A stretch of 46,838 nucleotides of DNA, taken from assembly GCA_964448105.1 (NCBI GenBank), contig CAYUVK010000031.1:1-46838 (forward strand), written 5' to 3'. The first letter of the stretch is position 1. Each line of letters opens with the position of its first letter. Positions 16,358 through 25,028 of this stretch are shown one piece after another. The notes below the pieces were generated by a model. That model saw only the letters and a program-made list of their open reading frames with translations. It was not told the DNA's origin and made no database searches. The position numbers and the translations under genes are program-made. The stretch comes from CAVQBP01 sp964448105 (GTDB lineage Bacteria; Bacteroidota; Ignavibacteria; Ignavibacteriales; Ignavibacteriaceae).

Positions 16358-17056
16358 ATGAAAAGCTTTAATAACCTAATCCGGAATTCTTCCAAAGCCG
16401 AAATAAAAGTTTTAGTCAGAGTCTTTTTTATTGTTGTAGGTGTGCTAATCTTTATTTTGATTGCGAATGAAGTAAGCAAAGGAGAGACTAAATATTTTGA
16501 TTTAATGATTTTAAAATCATTAAGGAACCCCGGCAATCTTTCCCAGCCAATCGGGCCTGAATGGGTTGAACTTGCAATGCGCGATATTACTTCCCTTGGA
16601 GGAGGAACAGTTATAGTAATTATTACTATTTCTGTTGCCGGATTTTTAATTCTTCAAAAAAATTATAGTGCTTTGTGGTTAATTTTAGCCGCAACGATTG
16701 GTGGTGCCTTGGTAGGATTGGGATTAAAAGAATTAATGGGGAGAGAAAGACCGCCTCTTATTTTTCACCTGGTATATGTCGATACATTAAGTTTCCCCAG
16801 CGGTCATTCGATGATGTCGGCTGTTGTTTACTTAACTCAAGCAGTGCTTCTTGCCCGTATCCAACAGAAAAAAAGTATCAGGATTTATATGATAACAATT
16901 GCTTTGAGTTTAACTTTTTTAATAGGGATCAGCAGAGTTTATCTCGGTGTCCACTATCCAACCGATGTACTAGCCGGCTGGTCATTGGGAATTGCGTGGG
17001 CTTACTTTTGCTGGTTCATTGCTTGGTATATACAAGTTAAAAGGAAAAAACTTTAA
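16358..17056 (+). CDS. PAP2-family membrane phosphatase
   Basis: A 232-residue type 2 phosphatidic-acid-phosphatase family protein with about five or six membrane helices. All three catalytic motifs are visible: K124-x6-RP (GLKELMGRERPP), PSGH at 147-150, and S192-R193-x5-H199-x3-D203 (SRVYLGVHYPTD). Such enzymes act on lipid phosphates at the outer face of the inner membrane, commonly undecaprenyl diphosphate recycling or phosphatidylglycerophosphate. It is followed 45 bp later by a rhomboid gene on the same strand. Confidence 0.9.
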   Translation: MKSFNNLIRNSSKAEIKVLVRVFFIVVGVLIFILIANEVSKGETKYFDLMILKSLRNPGNLSQPIGPEWVELAMRDITSLGGGTVIVIITISVAGFLILQKNYSALWLILAATIGGALVGLGLKELMGRERPPLIFHLVYVDTLSFPSGHSMMSAVVYLTQAVLLARIQQKKSIRIYMITIALSLTFLIGISRVYLGVHYPTDVLAGWSLGIAWAYFCWFIAWYIQVKRKKL

Positions 17057-17101
17057 AGAGCAAATAAGCAGCTAATTGATTTATAAATTGAAAAAATTTT
17101 T

Positions 17102-17728
17102 ATGACGGAAGAAAAAAGAAAATTTCTTTTTAGTTTGTATTATACCCTGGGATTTCTGCTTCTTCTCTGGATAATTAAAATAGTTGAAGTAGCCTTCGGT
17201 ATAAGCTTTATTAGGTACGGATTATTGCCGCATCATCTTTCAGGTTTAATCGGAATAATTACATATCCGCTAATTCATGCAAATTTTAGCCATTTAATTT
17301 CGAATTCCATTCCGCTTTTATTTTTGGGTTTGGGTCTTTTATATTTTTATCCCGAATCCGCTTTTAAAGTTTTTGCAATAATCTATTTCTTATCAGGAAT
17401 TTTGATCTGGCTTTTTGCTAGGACAGCTTATACCATTGGTGCAAGCGGATTAGTCTACGGGCTTGTAACTTTTTTCTTCTTCAGTGGAATTATTAGGAGA
17501 GACAACCGTTCAATTGCACTTGCTCTTGTAGTTACTTTTTTATACGGGGGTCTTGTGTGGGGAGTTCTGCCAATTGATAAAACCATTTCATGGGAAGGAC
17601 ATCTTTTCGGTTCATTAACAGGAATACTTTGTGCTTTTCTTTTTCGGAAACACGATCCCCCGGCGAAAAGATACGATTGGGAAGACGAACCGGATGATGA
17701 TAAGCCCGAAAAACTTGAAATATCTTAG
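17102..17728 (+). CDS. Rhomboid-family intramembrane serine protease
   Basis: A 208-residue protein with about six membrane helices. The catalytic dyad is intact: Ser115 in GASGLVYG and His167 in WEGHLFGSLTG. The conserved HANFSHLISN loop (59-68) also matches. It cleaves membrane-spanning substrates within the bilayer; the substrate is unknown. The C-terminal cytosolic tail is acidic (EDEPDDDKPEK). It is probably co-transcribed with the PAP2 gene upstream and perhaps with the membrane protein at 17822. Confidence 0.93.
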   Translation: MTEEKRKFLFSLYYTLGFLLLLWIIKIVEVAFGISFIRYGLLPHHLSGLIGIITYPLIHANFSHLISNSIPLLFLGLGLLYFYPESAFKVFAIIYFLSGILIWLFARTAYTIGASGLVYGLVTFFFFSGIIRRDNRSIALALVVTFLYGGLVWGVLPIDKTISWEGHLFGSLTGILCAFLFRKHDPPAKRYDWEDEPDDDKPEKLEIS

Positions 17729-17821
17729 GATAACAAATAGCCTTTTTTTATATTTATGATTATTCATTTCAATTAAGTGGGAGCGCGTTATTTAAATTTC
17801 CAAAATTTTTAAGAGCTAAAA

Positions 17822-18466
17822 ATGGATGAATTAACTCTTTATCTTGACAAGAGGAACTCTAAAAAAGCAGAGGCAATTGAAAAATTTTCTTTCATTATAG
17901 CAGGAGTAACTCTTCTTCTTTCCGTTTACGACAGCTTAATGCAGCCGGTAGCAGCTAAGTCTTTTATTGATCTCCTTTTCTTAAGCATTTCCTCAATTGC
18001 CGGTTTACTAAATATTATTTTTGCAGTTATAATAAATAAAATTAAACCGGAAACAAAAAAGATCAAGATTTACCGGTTCCTCCTGGCAGTTTCAGGATTG
18101 ATTTTAATAATAGACGGCGTAAATAAATTTATGCATCATCATCAATCAATACAGTATTTATTAATTTTTGCAGGGTTCTTATACTTTTCAGTAGCACTAT
18201 TTTACGATGATATGCAAAAAAGGAAATATGTAAAAATTAATAATGAAGGGATTTCATACCGAAGTTCATTTTTAAAGAATAAAATTTTTAGCTGGAAAAA
18301 TATTAATTCGATTCAATTTGATGATAAAAAGTTTACTGTGAACTTTGTTAACAATAAACAATACAGCTTCAAAGTATTTCCAAAAGGAAAAGAATCAATC
18401 GCCGATTTCAAAACCAGGCTTGGTGAAGAAACTTCTAAAAGAAATATAAAATTAGTGGCTATTTAA
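17822..18466 (+). CDS. Membrane protein with C-terminal PH-like domain
   Basis: A 214-residue protein with an N-terminal charged segment, about four membrane helices between residues 23 and 130, and a cytosolic C-terminal part (about 140-214). That part reads KYVKINNEGISYRSSFL...FSWKNINSIQFDDKKFTVNF, a strand pattern like bacterial PH domains. No precise family recognised. It may serve in the envelope. Its last 15 bases overlap the end of the convergent gene at 18452. Confidence 0.65.
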   Translation: MDELTLYLDKRNSKKAEAIEKFSFIIAGVTLLLSVYDSLMQPVAAKSFIDLLFLSISSIAGLLNIIFAVIINKIKPETKKIKIYRFLLAVSGLILIIDGVNKFMHHHQSIQYLLIFAGFLYFSVALFYDDMQKRKYVKINNEGISYRSSFLKNKIFSWKNINSIQFDDKKFTVNFVNNKQYSFKVFPKGKESIADFKTRLGEETSKRNIKLVAI

Positions 18467-19756
18467 ATCACTAGTTAACCTGATTTTTAGAACCCTTGGT
18501 TCTTTAAGCTTTTCTAAGGGAAAAATATTGCCGTCTTTGTCAAAACTTCCCCACTGTCCATTTGCTATATAATAAAAATCATTTCCTTTTATTAATCCCA
18601 AAGTTATCTCATCAAAATACGGATTGTTTGATTCAAGAATTTTATACCCGGTAATCAAATCCATATCATTATATAAATAAATTCTAACCACTCTTTGGGG
18701 ATTTACACCGTTTTGAGTAGCAATTAAACTGTTCTTATAAAAATATAACCCGTCGATTCCTAAAGGGGTAAAATTTTGAGGAGATTGTATTTCTTCAATT
18801 GCATGGGTTACTAAATTGATTTTGTATAAGCCGAGAGCATAATCTGCAAAAAAAAGGTACTTATTATCGGGGGATAATTCCAGACCCTGGAGGGAAATAA
18901 ATCTTCCGGGTTGAACAAAAATTTTCAGACTATTTGAATCAGCAGGTATTTTATAAATTACATTGTATTTACTGTCGGAAACATACAAATCACCATTTGA
19001 GCTTAATGCCAAATCACCAAAGAGATGCCCGTTCTCTTTATTATCTAATTCATATTTTCTTATTAGCTTTTTTGAATCAATGTTATACTTGAAAACCGCA
19101 GTTTTGCCTAAATCATTTTTATTGTAATTTTTTGTCTGTTTAACTGCTCCTGTGCAGGCCCACAAAATCCTTCTTTGTGAATCTATTTTAATACCGAATA
19201 CCGACCACAATCCGTCTTCACCTTCATCTTTAAAAGTTCCGTTTTTACCATTATTATCAACTGAAACAATTTTTCTTCTGTAAATAGAGCTCAAATAGAA
19301 TTTATCTTTTAAGGAATCATATGCAACACTTTCAGTTATTAAATCTTTTTCAGGATATGTAAAGGCTGTTATGCTGTTTCCAATATGAATTAAATTTTTA
19401 TCAAATCCATTAATAATATTTTTGAATTCACTATCATTCCATAAATCTGCAAAGTCGGAATCCTTTTCAGGCTTATAATACAATTTCATATCGACAAGTT
19501 TTTGTAATTCTGCCAATGCATCTTTCTTATCATTATTTAAAGAATATGCTGCAGCAAGGTTATATAATAATCGCGGGTGATTAGGGCGAAGCTTTTCCGC
19601 TGCTTTCATGTTTATTAAAAACGGTTCATAATTCTTATCTAAATAATTTTCAACTGCTTTCTTTTCATACTTACCTGATTTTTCATAGTTACTTTCCTGT
19701 GCAAAGGCCTGGTTAGAAATAAATATAATTATTAAAATCAGCTTTATATGATTCAT
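18452..19756 (-). CDS. Exported TPR plus SMP-30/NHL-like propeller protein
   Basis: A 434-residue exported protein. A signal peptide (about 1-19, ending NQAFA-Q) is followed by a tetratricopeptide-like stretch (about 25-95, with PRLLYNLAAAYSLNNDKKDALAEL) and then a six-bladed beta-propeller of the SMP-30/NHL type (about 120-430, with GLWSVFGIKIDSQ, LYVSDSKYNVIYKI and LQGLELSPDNKYLFFADY). The ATG at 19756 is chosen, not the TTG at 19777 inside the upstream gene. It starts 7 bp after the decarboxylase stop, suggesting one operon. Probably periplasmic; function unknown, and a lactonase-like role is only possible. Confidence 0.75.
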   Translation of the reverse strand: MNHIKLILIIIFISNQAFAQESNYEKSGKYEKKAVENYLDKNYEPFLINMKAAEKLRPNHPRLLYNLAAAYSLNNDKKDALAELQKLVDMKLYYKPEKDSDFADLWNDSEFKNIINGFDKNLIHIGNSITAFTYPEKDLITESVAYDSLKDKFYLSSIYRRKIVSVDNNGKNGTFKDEGEDGLWSVFGIKIDSQRRILWACTGAVKQTKNYNKNDLGKTAVFKYNIDSKKLIRKYELDNKENGHLFGDLALSSNGDLYVSDSKYNVIYKIPADSNSLKIFVQPGRFISLQGLELSPDNKYLFFADYALGLYKINLVTHAIEEIQSPQNFTPLGIDGLYFYKNSLIATQNGVNPQRVVRIYLYNDMDLITGYKILESNNPYFDEITLGLIKGNDFYYIANGQWGSFDKDGNIFPLEKLKEPRVLKIRLTSDLNSH

Positions 19757-19763
19757 AAAGGTT

Positions 19764-21230
19764 TTATTTTTTATCAAGTATTTTATTTAAAGCATTTTGA
19801 ATTAATTCCCATGCATCTGCTACATGAATTTCAGATGTTCTAATGCTTCCAATTGTCATTCGAATTACAAATTTATTATTAAGCTTCGTATGCGAAAGGA
19901 ACAGCTTCCCTGTTTCATTTATTTTGTTCATCAAATTAATATTCAGCTCTTCGAGGATTTTCTCATCACTAATATCAGTCGGATGCGAACGAAAACAAAT
20001 TGTACTGAAAGGAACAGGTGCCATCCGTTCAAAAAGAGGATGTTTATCAATTTTATTTGCTATAATGTTTGCTATTCTTATATGCTCTCTAATTCTATTT
20101 CTTATTCCTTCTGCACCGAAATACCTTATTATAAACCACAATTTCAAGGAACGGAATCTCCTGCCGAGGGGAACCCCGTAATCCATATAATTTTCAACAG
20201 AAGAGTCTTCTTTTGTTTTAAGATATTCATGTACAAGGCTAAATGCTTTTTTTAATATAACCGGCTTTTTTGTAAAAAAGACACTCAAATCGAGAGGAGT
20301 AAACATCCATTTATGCGGATTTACAACCAAAGAATCGGCTTTTTCAATTCCTTTAAAGATATCTCTTTTTTCCGGCAGCATAGCAGCTACACCGCCATGG
20401 GCAGCATCAACATGCAGCCAGATATTTTCTTTTTTACAGATATCTGCAATTTCATCCAAAGGGTCAATGCTTGTTGAAGAAGTTGTTCCAATAGTTGCAG
20501 TTGCACAAAAAGGAATCCATCCATTTTTTTTATCTTCAGAAATTGCTTTTTTTAATTCGGCAGGGATAAGTCTGAATTCGATATCAACCGGAATTTTTCT
20601 TACACCTTCTAATCCGATCCCCAAAGTTACTGCACCCTTTTCAATTGATGAATGGGCCTGTTCAGAAGTATAAAGCCTCAACCTTGATAAATCATTTCTT
20701 CCCCCCATTCCTTTCTCACGAATATTTAAATTTATATTCTCTCTTGCTGCAGCAATTGCGTGCATAGAAGTTACAGAAGCACAGTCATAAATAATTCCCC
20801 ACCAATCTTCGCCTAATCCGAGCATTTGTCTAAACCAGTTTAGAGTTACCTGTTCCAATTCAGTTGCAACCGGAGAGGTCTTCCAAACCATTCCATTTAC
20901 ATTAAATGTACTGATCAGCAGTTCAGCTAAAATGCCGGGCATACTTGCCGATGAGTTAAAGTATGCCATAAAACCCGGGTGATTCCAGTGAGTTATACCC
21001 GGGACTATTATCTCTTTAAAATCAGAAATAATATCATTCATATCTTCAGAATTTTGAGGAGGGGAAGAAGGAATTTTATTTTTTATATCTCCCGGTTCCA
21101 CTTGGGACAGAACAGGATATGTTTCAATATTTTGAATATAGTCAGCAGCCCAATCAATTAGTTCATGCCCGAATTTCCGGAAGTCTTCTACCGGCATATC
21201 ACCTAATTTATTTGATTCGTTTTCTTTCAT
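19764..21230 (-). CDS. PLP-dependent group II decarboxylase (aromatic-amino-acid decarboxylase-like)
   Basis: A 488-residue pyridoxal-phosphate decarboxylase. Marks of the aromatic L-amino acid decarboxylase type are ITHWNHPGFMAYF (79-91), an H193 in SEQAHSS that stacks on the cofactor, D275 in HVDAAHGG and the Schiff-base lysine K307 in NPHKWMFTPLD. It should convert an aromatic amino acid to its amine plus carbon dioxide, or catalyse a related aldehyde-forming reaction; the substrate cannot be read from these motifs. It is followed by an exported propeller protein in probable operon arrangement. Confidence 0.92.
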   Translation of the reverse strand: MKENESNKLGDMPVEDFRKFGHELIDWAADYIQNIETYPVLSQVEPGDIKNKIPSSPPQNSEDMNDIISDFKEIIVPGITHWNHPGFMAYFNSSASMPGILAELLISTFNVNGMVWKTSPVATELEQVTLNWFRQMLGLGEDWWGIIYDCASVTSMHAIAAARENINLNIREKGMGGRNDLSRLRLYTSEQAHSSIEKGAVTLGIGLEGVRKIPVDIEFRLIPAELKKAISEDKKNGWIPFCATATIGTTSSTSIDPLDEIADICKKENIWLHVDAAHGGVAAMLPEKRDIFKGIEKADSLVVNPHKWMFTPLDLSVFFTKKPVILKKAFSLVHEYLKTKEDSSVENYMDYGVPLGRRFRSLKLWFIIRYFGAEGIRNRIREHIRIANIIANKIDKHPLFERMAPVPFSTICFRSHPTDISDEKILEELNINLMNKINETGKLFLSHTKLNNKFVIRMTIGSIRTSEIHVADAWELIQNALNKILDKK

Positions 21231-21390
21231 TTCAAATCTCTAATGTTTTTAGTTGTAGAATGTTATGCTTCATTTCCATTTTTCTATTTTGTCATAATTT
21301 CACCATGAGAAAACATCTGCCTTCTCAACATAATTTCATTTTAATATATATAATTTCTTAGATTACGATACTAAAATATTTTATTCAAAC

Positions 21391-23469
21391 ATGGATTCAA
21401 AAATAAAAAATTTCTTTTATCCCTCTTCTATCTGCATAGCGGGAGCTTCAACAAAAGAAAAAAGCATTGGGTACGAGTTACTGAAGTCAATTAAGGAGTA
21501 TGGTTATACAGGAAAAATTTATCCTGTAAATCCCAAAGCGAATAGAATTCTTGATTATAAATGCTACAATAGTATCGAAGAAATAAATGATAAGATTGAG
21601 CTTGCGATTGTTTTGGTTCCCAAAACCGCAGCCGAAGATGTAATTGACAAACTTCTTTCAAAAGATGTTTCCTCAATAATTCTCGTAACAGCCGGGTTTA
21701 GAGAAGTTGGCAAAGAAGGTGAAGCAGCAGAAAAAAGAATTCTGAAAAAAGTTAGAGAAAAAAAGGCAAGGTTAATTGGACCTAACTGCATGGGAGTTAT
21801 TTCCACTTTTGATGATATAAAATTAAATGCAACATTTGTTGCAGAAAAACCTGAGAAGGGAAACAGCGGATTTTTATCCCAAAGCGGGGCAATTGCAGCC
21901 GCAATTTTAAATTCTTTAAGAGATACAGATATAAGATTCGGTCACATGATTAGTGTTGGGAACAAAGCTGATATCTGCGAAAACGATATTATTAAATTCT
22001 GGGAGAATGATAATAAAATAGAAACAATTACCTGCTACCTGGAAAGCTTTGAAAAAGGTGAAGAATTAATTAAGGAATTCTCGTCGGGAAATATCACTAA
22101 ACCGGTAATTATTCTGAAAGCAGGAAAAACATCAAGCGGTGTGAAAGCCGCTTCTTCTCATACAGGCGCTCTTGGAAGTAATGATAAGGTTGTTGATTGT
22201 GTATTAAATCAGTTCGGCATTATAAGGGTTAATACTTTAAATGAATTATTTAATACGGCAAAAGCATTCGAGAATTTTCCTTTACCTTTAGGGAATAGAA
22301 TTGCCGTCGTAACAAATGCCGGAGGTCCTGCGATACTAGCAGTAGATTCCATTGATGGTGAAGGATTGGTTTTATCATCTTTAGCTGAAGAGACAAAAAA
22401 TAAATTAAAAGAAATTGTTCATCCCGAGGGAAGCATTAACAATCCTGTTGATTTGCTGCCGATGGGAAGTGCAGAACAATATAAAAAAGTCAATGAAATT
22501 CTTTTAAATGATAAAAATGTTGATGCGGTTGTTTCAATTTTCGTTGAACCGGTTATGGTTGATGCTTTCAAAGTAATTGAAAATATAAATTCAATAAAAA
22601 CAGATAAGCCTATCTACCAGGTTGTTATGCCGCTGCCGGAATTTTGGGAAGAGTACAGGAAAAGATCTCAAACAAAAATCCCGTTATTTAGAAGACCGGA
22701 AGACCCGGCAGAAATAATTTCCAATATCTTATTCTTTAAAAATAAAGTAGGCAAAAAAACTTTTATTGTAAAAGAAAAAAATCCGGTAAATATTAATTTT
22801 ACCCGGCAATTGCCCGAAGGTTGGCTGCCGATTAATCAAATAAATTTTTTAGCAAAAGAATATCGCTTACCTATTGTAAAATCTTTAACAATTAAACCCG
22901 ATATTTTAGGTGAAAAAATAGATGAATTAGAATATCCTTTAGTATTAAAAGGGATTTCAAAAGATGTTCTGCATAAATCGGAATTAAATGCGGTTAAAAT
23001 TAATATTAAAAATTATGAAGAGTTAATGTCAGCCGGACAAGAGATCAAAATAGCATTTACAAATAATAATATTTTATTGGAAAATTTCCTGGTTCAGCCT
23101 TACATTGAAACAAAACATGAAATTCTTTTAGGGGGTTTCAGAGATAAATCTTTTGGTCCGATGATAATGTTTGGAACCGGCGGAAAATATGTAGAAGTGT
23201 ATAACGATATCTCAATGAAATCGGTTAACTTAACCGAACAGGATGTTGATGAATTAATTTATAACACTAAAATGGGGCAAATATTAAAAGGTGTTAGAGG
23301 TGAACAACCTTTCAATATAGAAAAGATAAAAAAAGTTATTATATCTGCAGCGCAAATGATGCTTGAGCTTCCCGAAATTAAAGAATTTGATTTTAATCCT
23401 TTAATAATTACACAAACTCAGGACCTTTTTGCAGTAGATATAAGAATTAAGTCTGAAAAAACTATTTAG
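21391..23469 (+). CDS. ADP-forming acyl-CoA synthetase (fused alpha-beta)
   Basis: A 692-residue NDP-forming acyl-CoA ligase of the Acd/Pat-like superfamily. The order is CoA-binding domain (about 5-130, with CIAGAS and IGPNCMG), a succinyl-CoA-ligase-like middle (about 150-290) with the phospho-histidine His257 in SSHTGALG, and a C-terminal ATP-grasp domain (about 480-690, with EYPLVLKGISKDVLHKSE and FGPMIMFGTGG). The likely reaction is acyl-CoA + ADP + phosphate giving acid + ATP + CoA, used in amino-acid or acetate fermentation. No GNAT domain is fused, so it is not a Pat acetyltransferase. It is transcribed divergently from the decarboxylase. Confidence 0.92.
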   Translation: MDSKIKNFFYPSSICIAGASTKEKSIGYELLKSIKEYGYTGKIYPVNPKANRILDYKCYNSIEEINDKIELAIVLVPKTAAEDVIDKLLSKDVSSIILVTAGFREVGKEGEAAEKRILKKVREKKARLIGPNCMGVISTFDDIKLNATFVAEKPEKGNSGFLSQSGAIAAAILNSLRDTDIRFGHMISVGNKADICENDIIKFWENDNKIETITCYLESFEKGEELIKEFSSGNITKPVIILKAGKTSSGVKAASSHTGALGSNDKVVDCVLNQFGIIRVNTLNELFNTAKAFENFPLPLGNRIAVVTNAGGPAILAVDSIDGEGLVLSSLAEETKNKLKEIVHPEGSINNPVDLLPMGSAEQYKKVNEILLNDKNVDAVVSIFVEPVMVDAFKVIENINSIKTDKPIYQVVMPLPEFWEEYRKRSQTKIPLFRRPEDPAEIISNILFFKNKVGKKTFIVKEKNPVNINFTRQLPEGWLPINQINFLAKEYRLPIVKSLTIKPDILGEKIDELEYPLVLKGISKDVLHKSELNAVKINIKNYEELMSAGQEIKIAFTNNNILLENFLVQPYIETKHEILLGGFRDKSFGPMIMFGTGGKYVEVYNDISMKSVNLTEQDVDELIYNTKMGQILKGVRGEQPFNIEKIKKVIISAAQMMLELPEIKEFDFNPLIITQTQDLFAVDIRIKSEKTI

Positions 23470-23474
23470 GAATC

Positions 23475-23936
23475 TTAAAGAAATTTTATCAAAACCTTTT
23501 TTTTATAATCCAGGTATTCTTTGCCAAATTTCTCTTCAAGATATTTATATTCAGATCTAATAAAAATCGCAAATAATATATAATTGACAATAACAGTCGA
23601 TAAAACAATCCATGAACTAAACAATAAACCGATCCCAGGAATAATAAATAAAAGATAAGCGGCATACATTGGGTTTCTGAATATTGAATACAATCCATCC
23701 TTCATTAAAATTCCTGCATTGAAAGATTTTTTCAATTTTCTGGCGCAAATAATTACAAATAAAATCCCTATAATTATTAGAATTATCCCCGAATACAGCA
23801 AAATATTATAATTATAAATTGAAATACTATAAGATGGATTTAATAAATTATTAATAATTATTGATATGATGAGATAGAGTAGAGTTAAAAATCCTATTTT
23901 AATCCCTACTCCTAATATTGTCATCCGTTTATTCAT
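23475..23936 (-). CDS. Isoprenylcysteine-methyltransferase-like / phospholipid methyltransferase membrane protein
   Basis: A 153-residue integral membrane protein with about four helices. The C-terminal signature GLYSIFRNPMYAAYLLFIIPG followed by EEKFGKEYLDYKKKV is that of the ICMT/PEMT-like membrane methyltransferase family, which binds S-adenosylmethionine at the bilayer surface. The substrate is unknown. Its stop lies 5 bp from the end of the convergent acyl-CoA synthetase gene. Confidence 0.85.
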   Translation of the reverse strand: MNKRMTILGVGIKIGFLTLLYLIISIIINNLLNPSYSISIYNYNILLYSGIILIIIGILFVIICARKLKKSFNAGILMKDGLYSIFRNPMYAAYLLFIIPGIGLLFSSWIVLSTVIVNYILFAIFIRSEYKYLEEKFGKEYLDYKKKVLIKFL

Positions 23937-23985
23937 ATATTTATAATTACATTATTTTATTTAGATATTTTTAAATTATGAACTA

Positions 23986-24855
23986 TCAATCCCCTCCCAA
24001 AATTAACGGTAATCCTTCTTTACCTGAACCAATTACTACAATTTTTGTATTTGATGAACCGGCAAGTTTTTCAGTTGCCTCGATTCCTTTCCACTTTAAT
24101 AATTGTTCACTTATTCCTTTGGAAACTATTTCCTGGAAATCTGCGATCCCCTTTGCCTCAATCCTTTTTCTTTCTGCTTCTTGAGTTTCTCTTTGAAGAA
24201 TAAACTGCATCCGTTGACTTTCCTGTTCTGCTTTTAATTTTTCCTCAATCGATTCAGTTAATCTTGCTGGTAAAGTTATTTGACGCAAAGGTGCAGCCTC
24301 AATTGTAATCCCTCTTGGTTTAACAAGTCTGGAAAGTTCTTCTTCCATCATTTTTGCAAGTTGTTCCCGCTCTGCAGTATAAAGCGCTCTTGCTTCATAG
24401 CTTGCAGTAACTCCTCTAACTACAGATCTAAATTGCGGAATTAATATTTTATCAACGTAATCTTCACCTACGGTTTTGTAAATCTTGTTTGCATTATCAA
24501 AGCTTAAACTATAAAGAAGACTAATTTCCAGTTCAACTCCCAATCCTTCTTTTGAAGGGACATTCATTACCTCTTTTATTTCCTGGGTTCGAGCATCAAA
24601 TTTTATAACATTTGCCAATGGATTGACAACATTTACCCCTGGCTTTAAAGTCCTATCACTAACATTTCCAAAGAAATCGATAACTCCAACATGCCCGGCT
24701 GGAATAATCGTCCAGCATTGAAGTACGGCAATAAATAAGGCTACTAAAAAACCAATTAGTGCGAAGTTTGCCTCCTGTTTGTTAAGTCTTTTTTTTGCAT
24801 TTCTAAACACAACGAATGCAACGGCTGCGGCAATTATGGCTATGATAAAAAGCAT
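23986..24855 (-). CDS. Prohibitin/SPFH-domain membrane protein
   Basis: A 289-residue SPFH (Band 7) protein with two N-terminal hydrophobic segments (about 1-17 and 31-50). The prohibitin core runs from GHVGVIDFFGNVSDRTLKPGVNVVNP, with the ISLLYSL and RSVVRGVTASYEARALYT regions, to the charged coiled coil KLKAEQESQRMQFILQRETQEAERKR. A GGGAG precedes the ATG. Such proteins form ring or cage assemblies that organise membrane microdomains and proteases. It stands alone, without NfeD or FtsH genes nearby. Confidence 0.9.
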   Translation of the reverse strand: MLFIIAIIAAAVAFVVFRNAKKRLNKQEANFALIGFLVALFIAVLQCWTIIPAGHVGVIDFFGNVSDRTLKPGVNVVNPLANVIKFDARTQEIKEVMNVPSKEGLGVELEISLLYSLSFDNANKIYKTVGEDYVDKILIPQFRSVVRGVTASYEARALYTAEREQLAKMMEEELSRLVKPRGITIEAAPLRQITLPARLTESIEEKLKAEQESQRMQFILQRETQEAERKRIEAKGIADFQEIVSKGISEQLLKWKGIEATEKLAGSSNTKIVVIGSGKEGLPLILGGD

Positions 24856-25028
24856 TTTGTTCTCCCTTTTGCTTATGAAAAGATATTAACTAAAATAATG
24901 TTACTTTTCTTAAATAAAAACACACATTATGAATATTATGTTAATTTTAAATTAAAATTTGTTTCAAAAGTCGATAGTTTTATCTTTCATCTTTATAAAA
25001 GAATTTATTTCAAAAGGAATATCTGTTT

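Noticed and set aside
19824..20255. Long plus-strand frames across the AADC-type decarboxylase
   Set aside because: They are shadows of the decarboxylase, with no start context and no family similarity.
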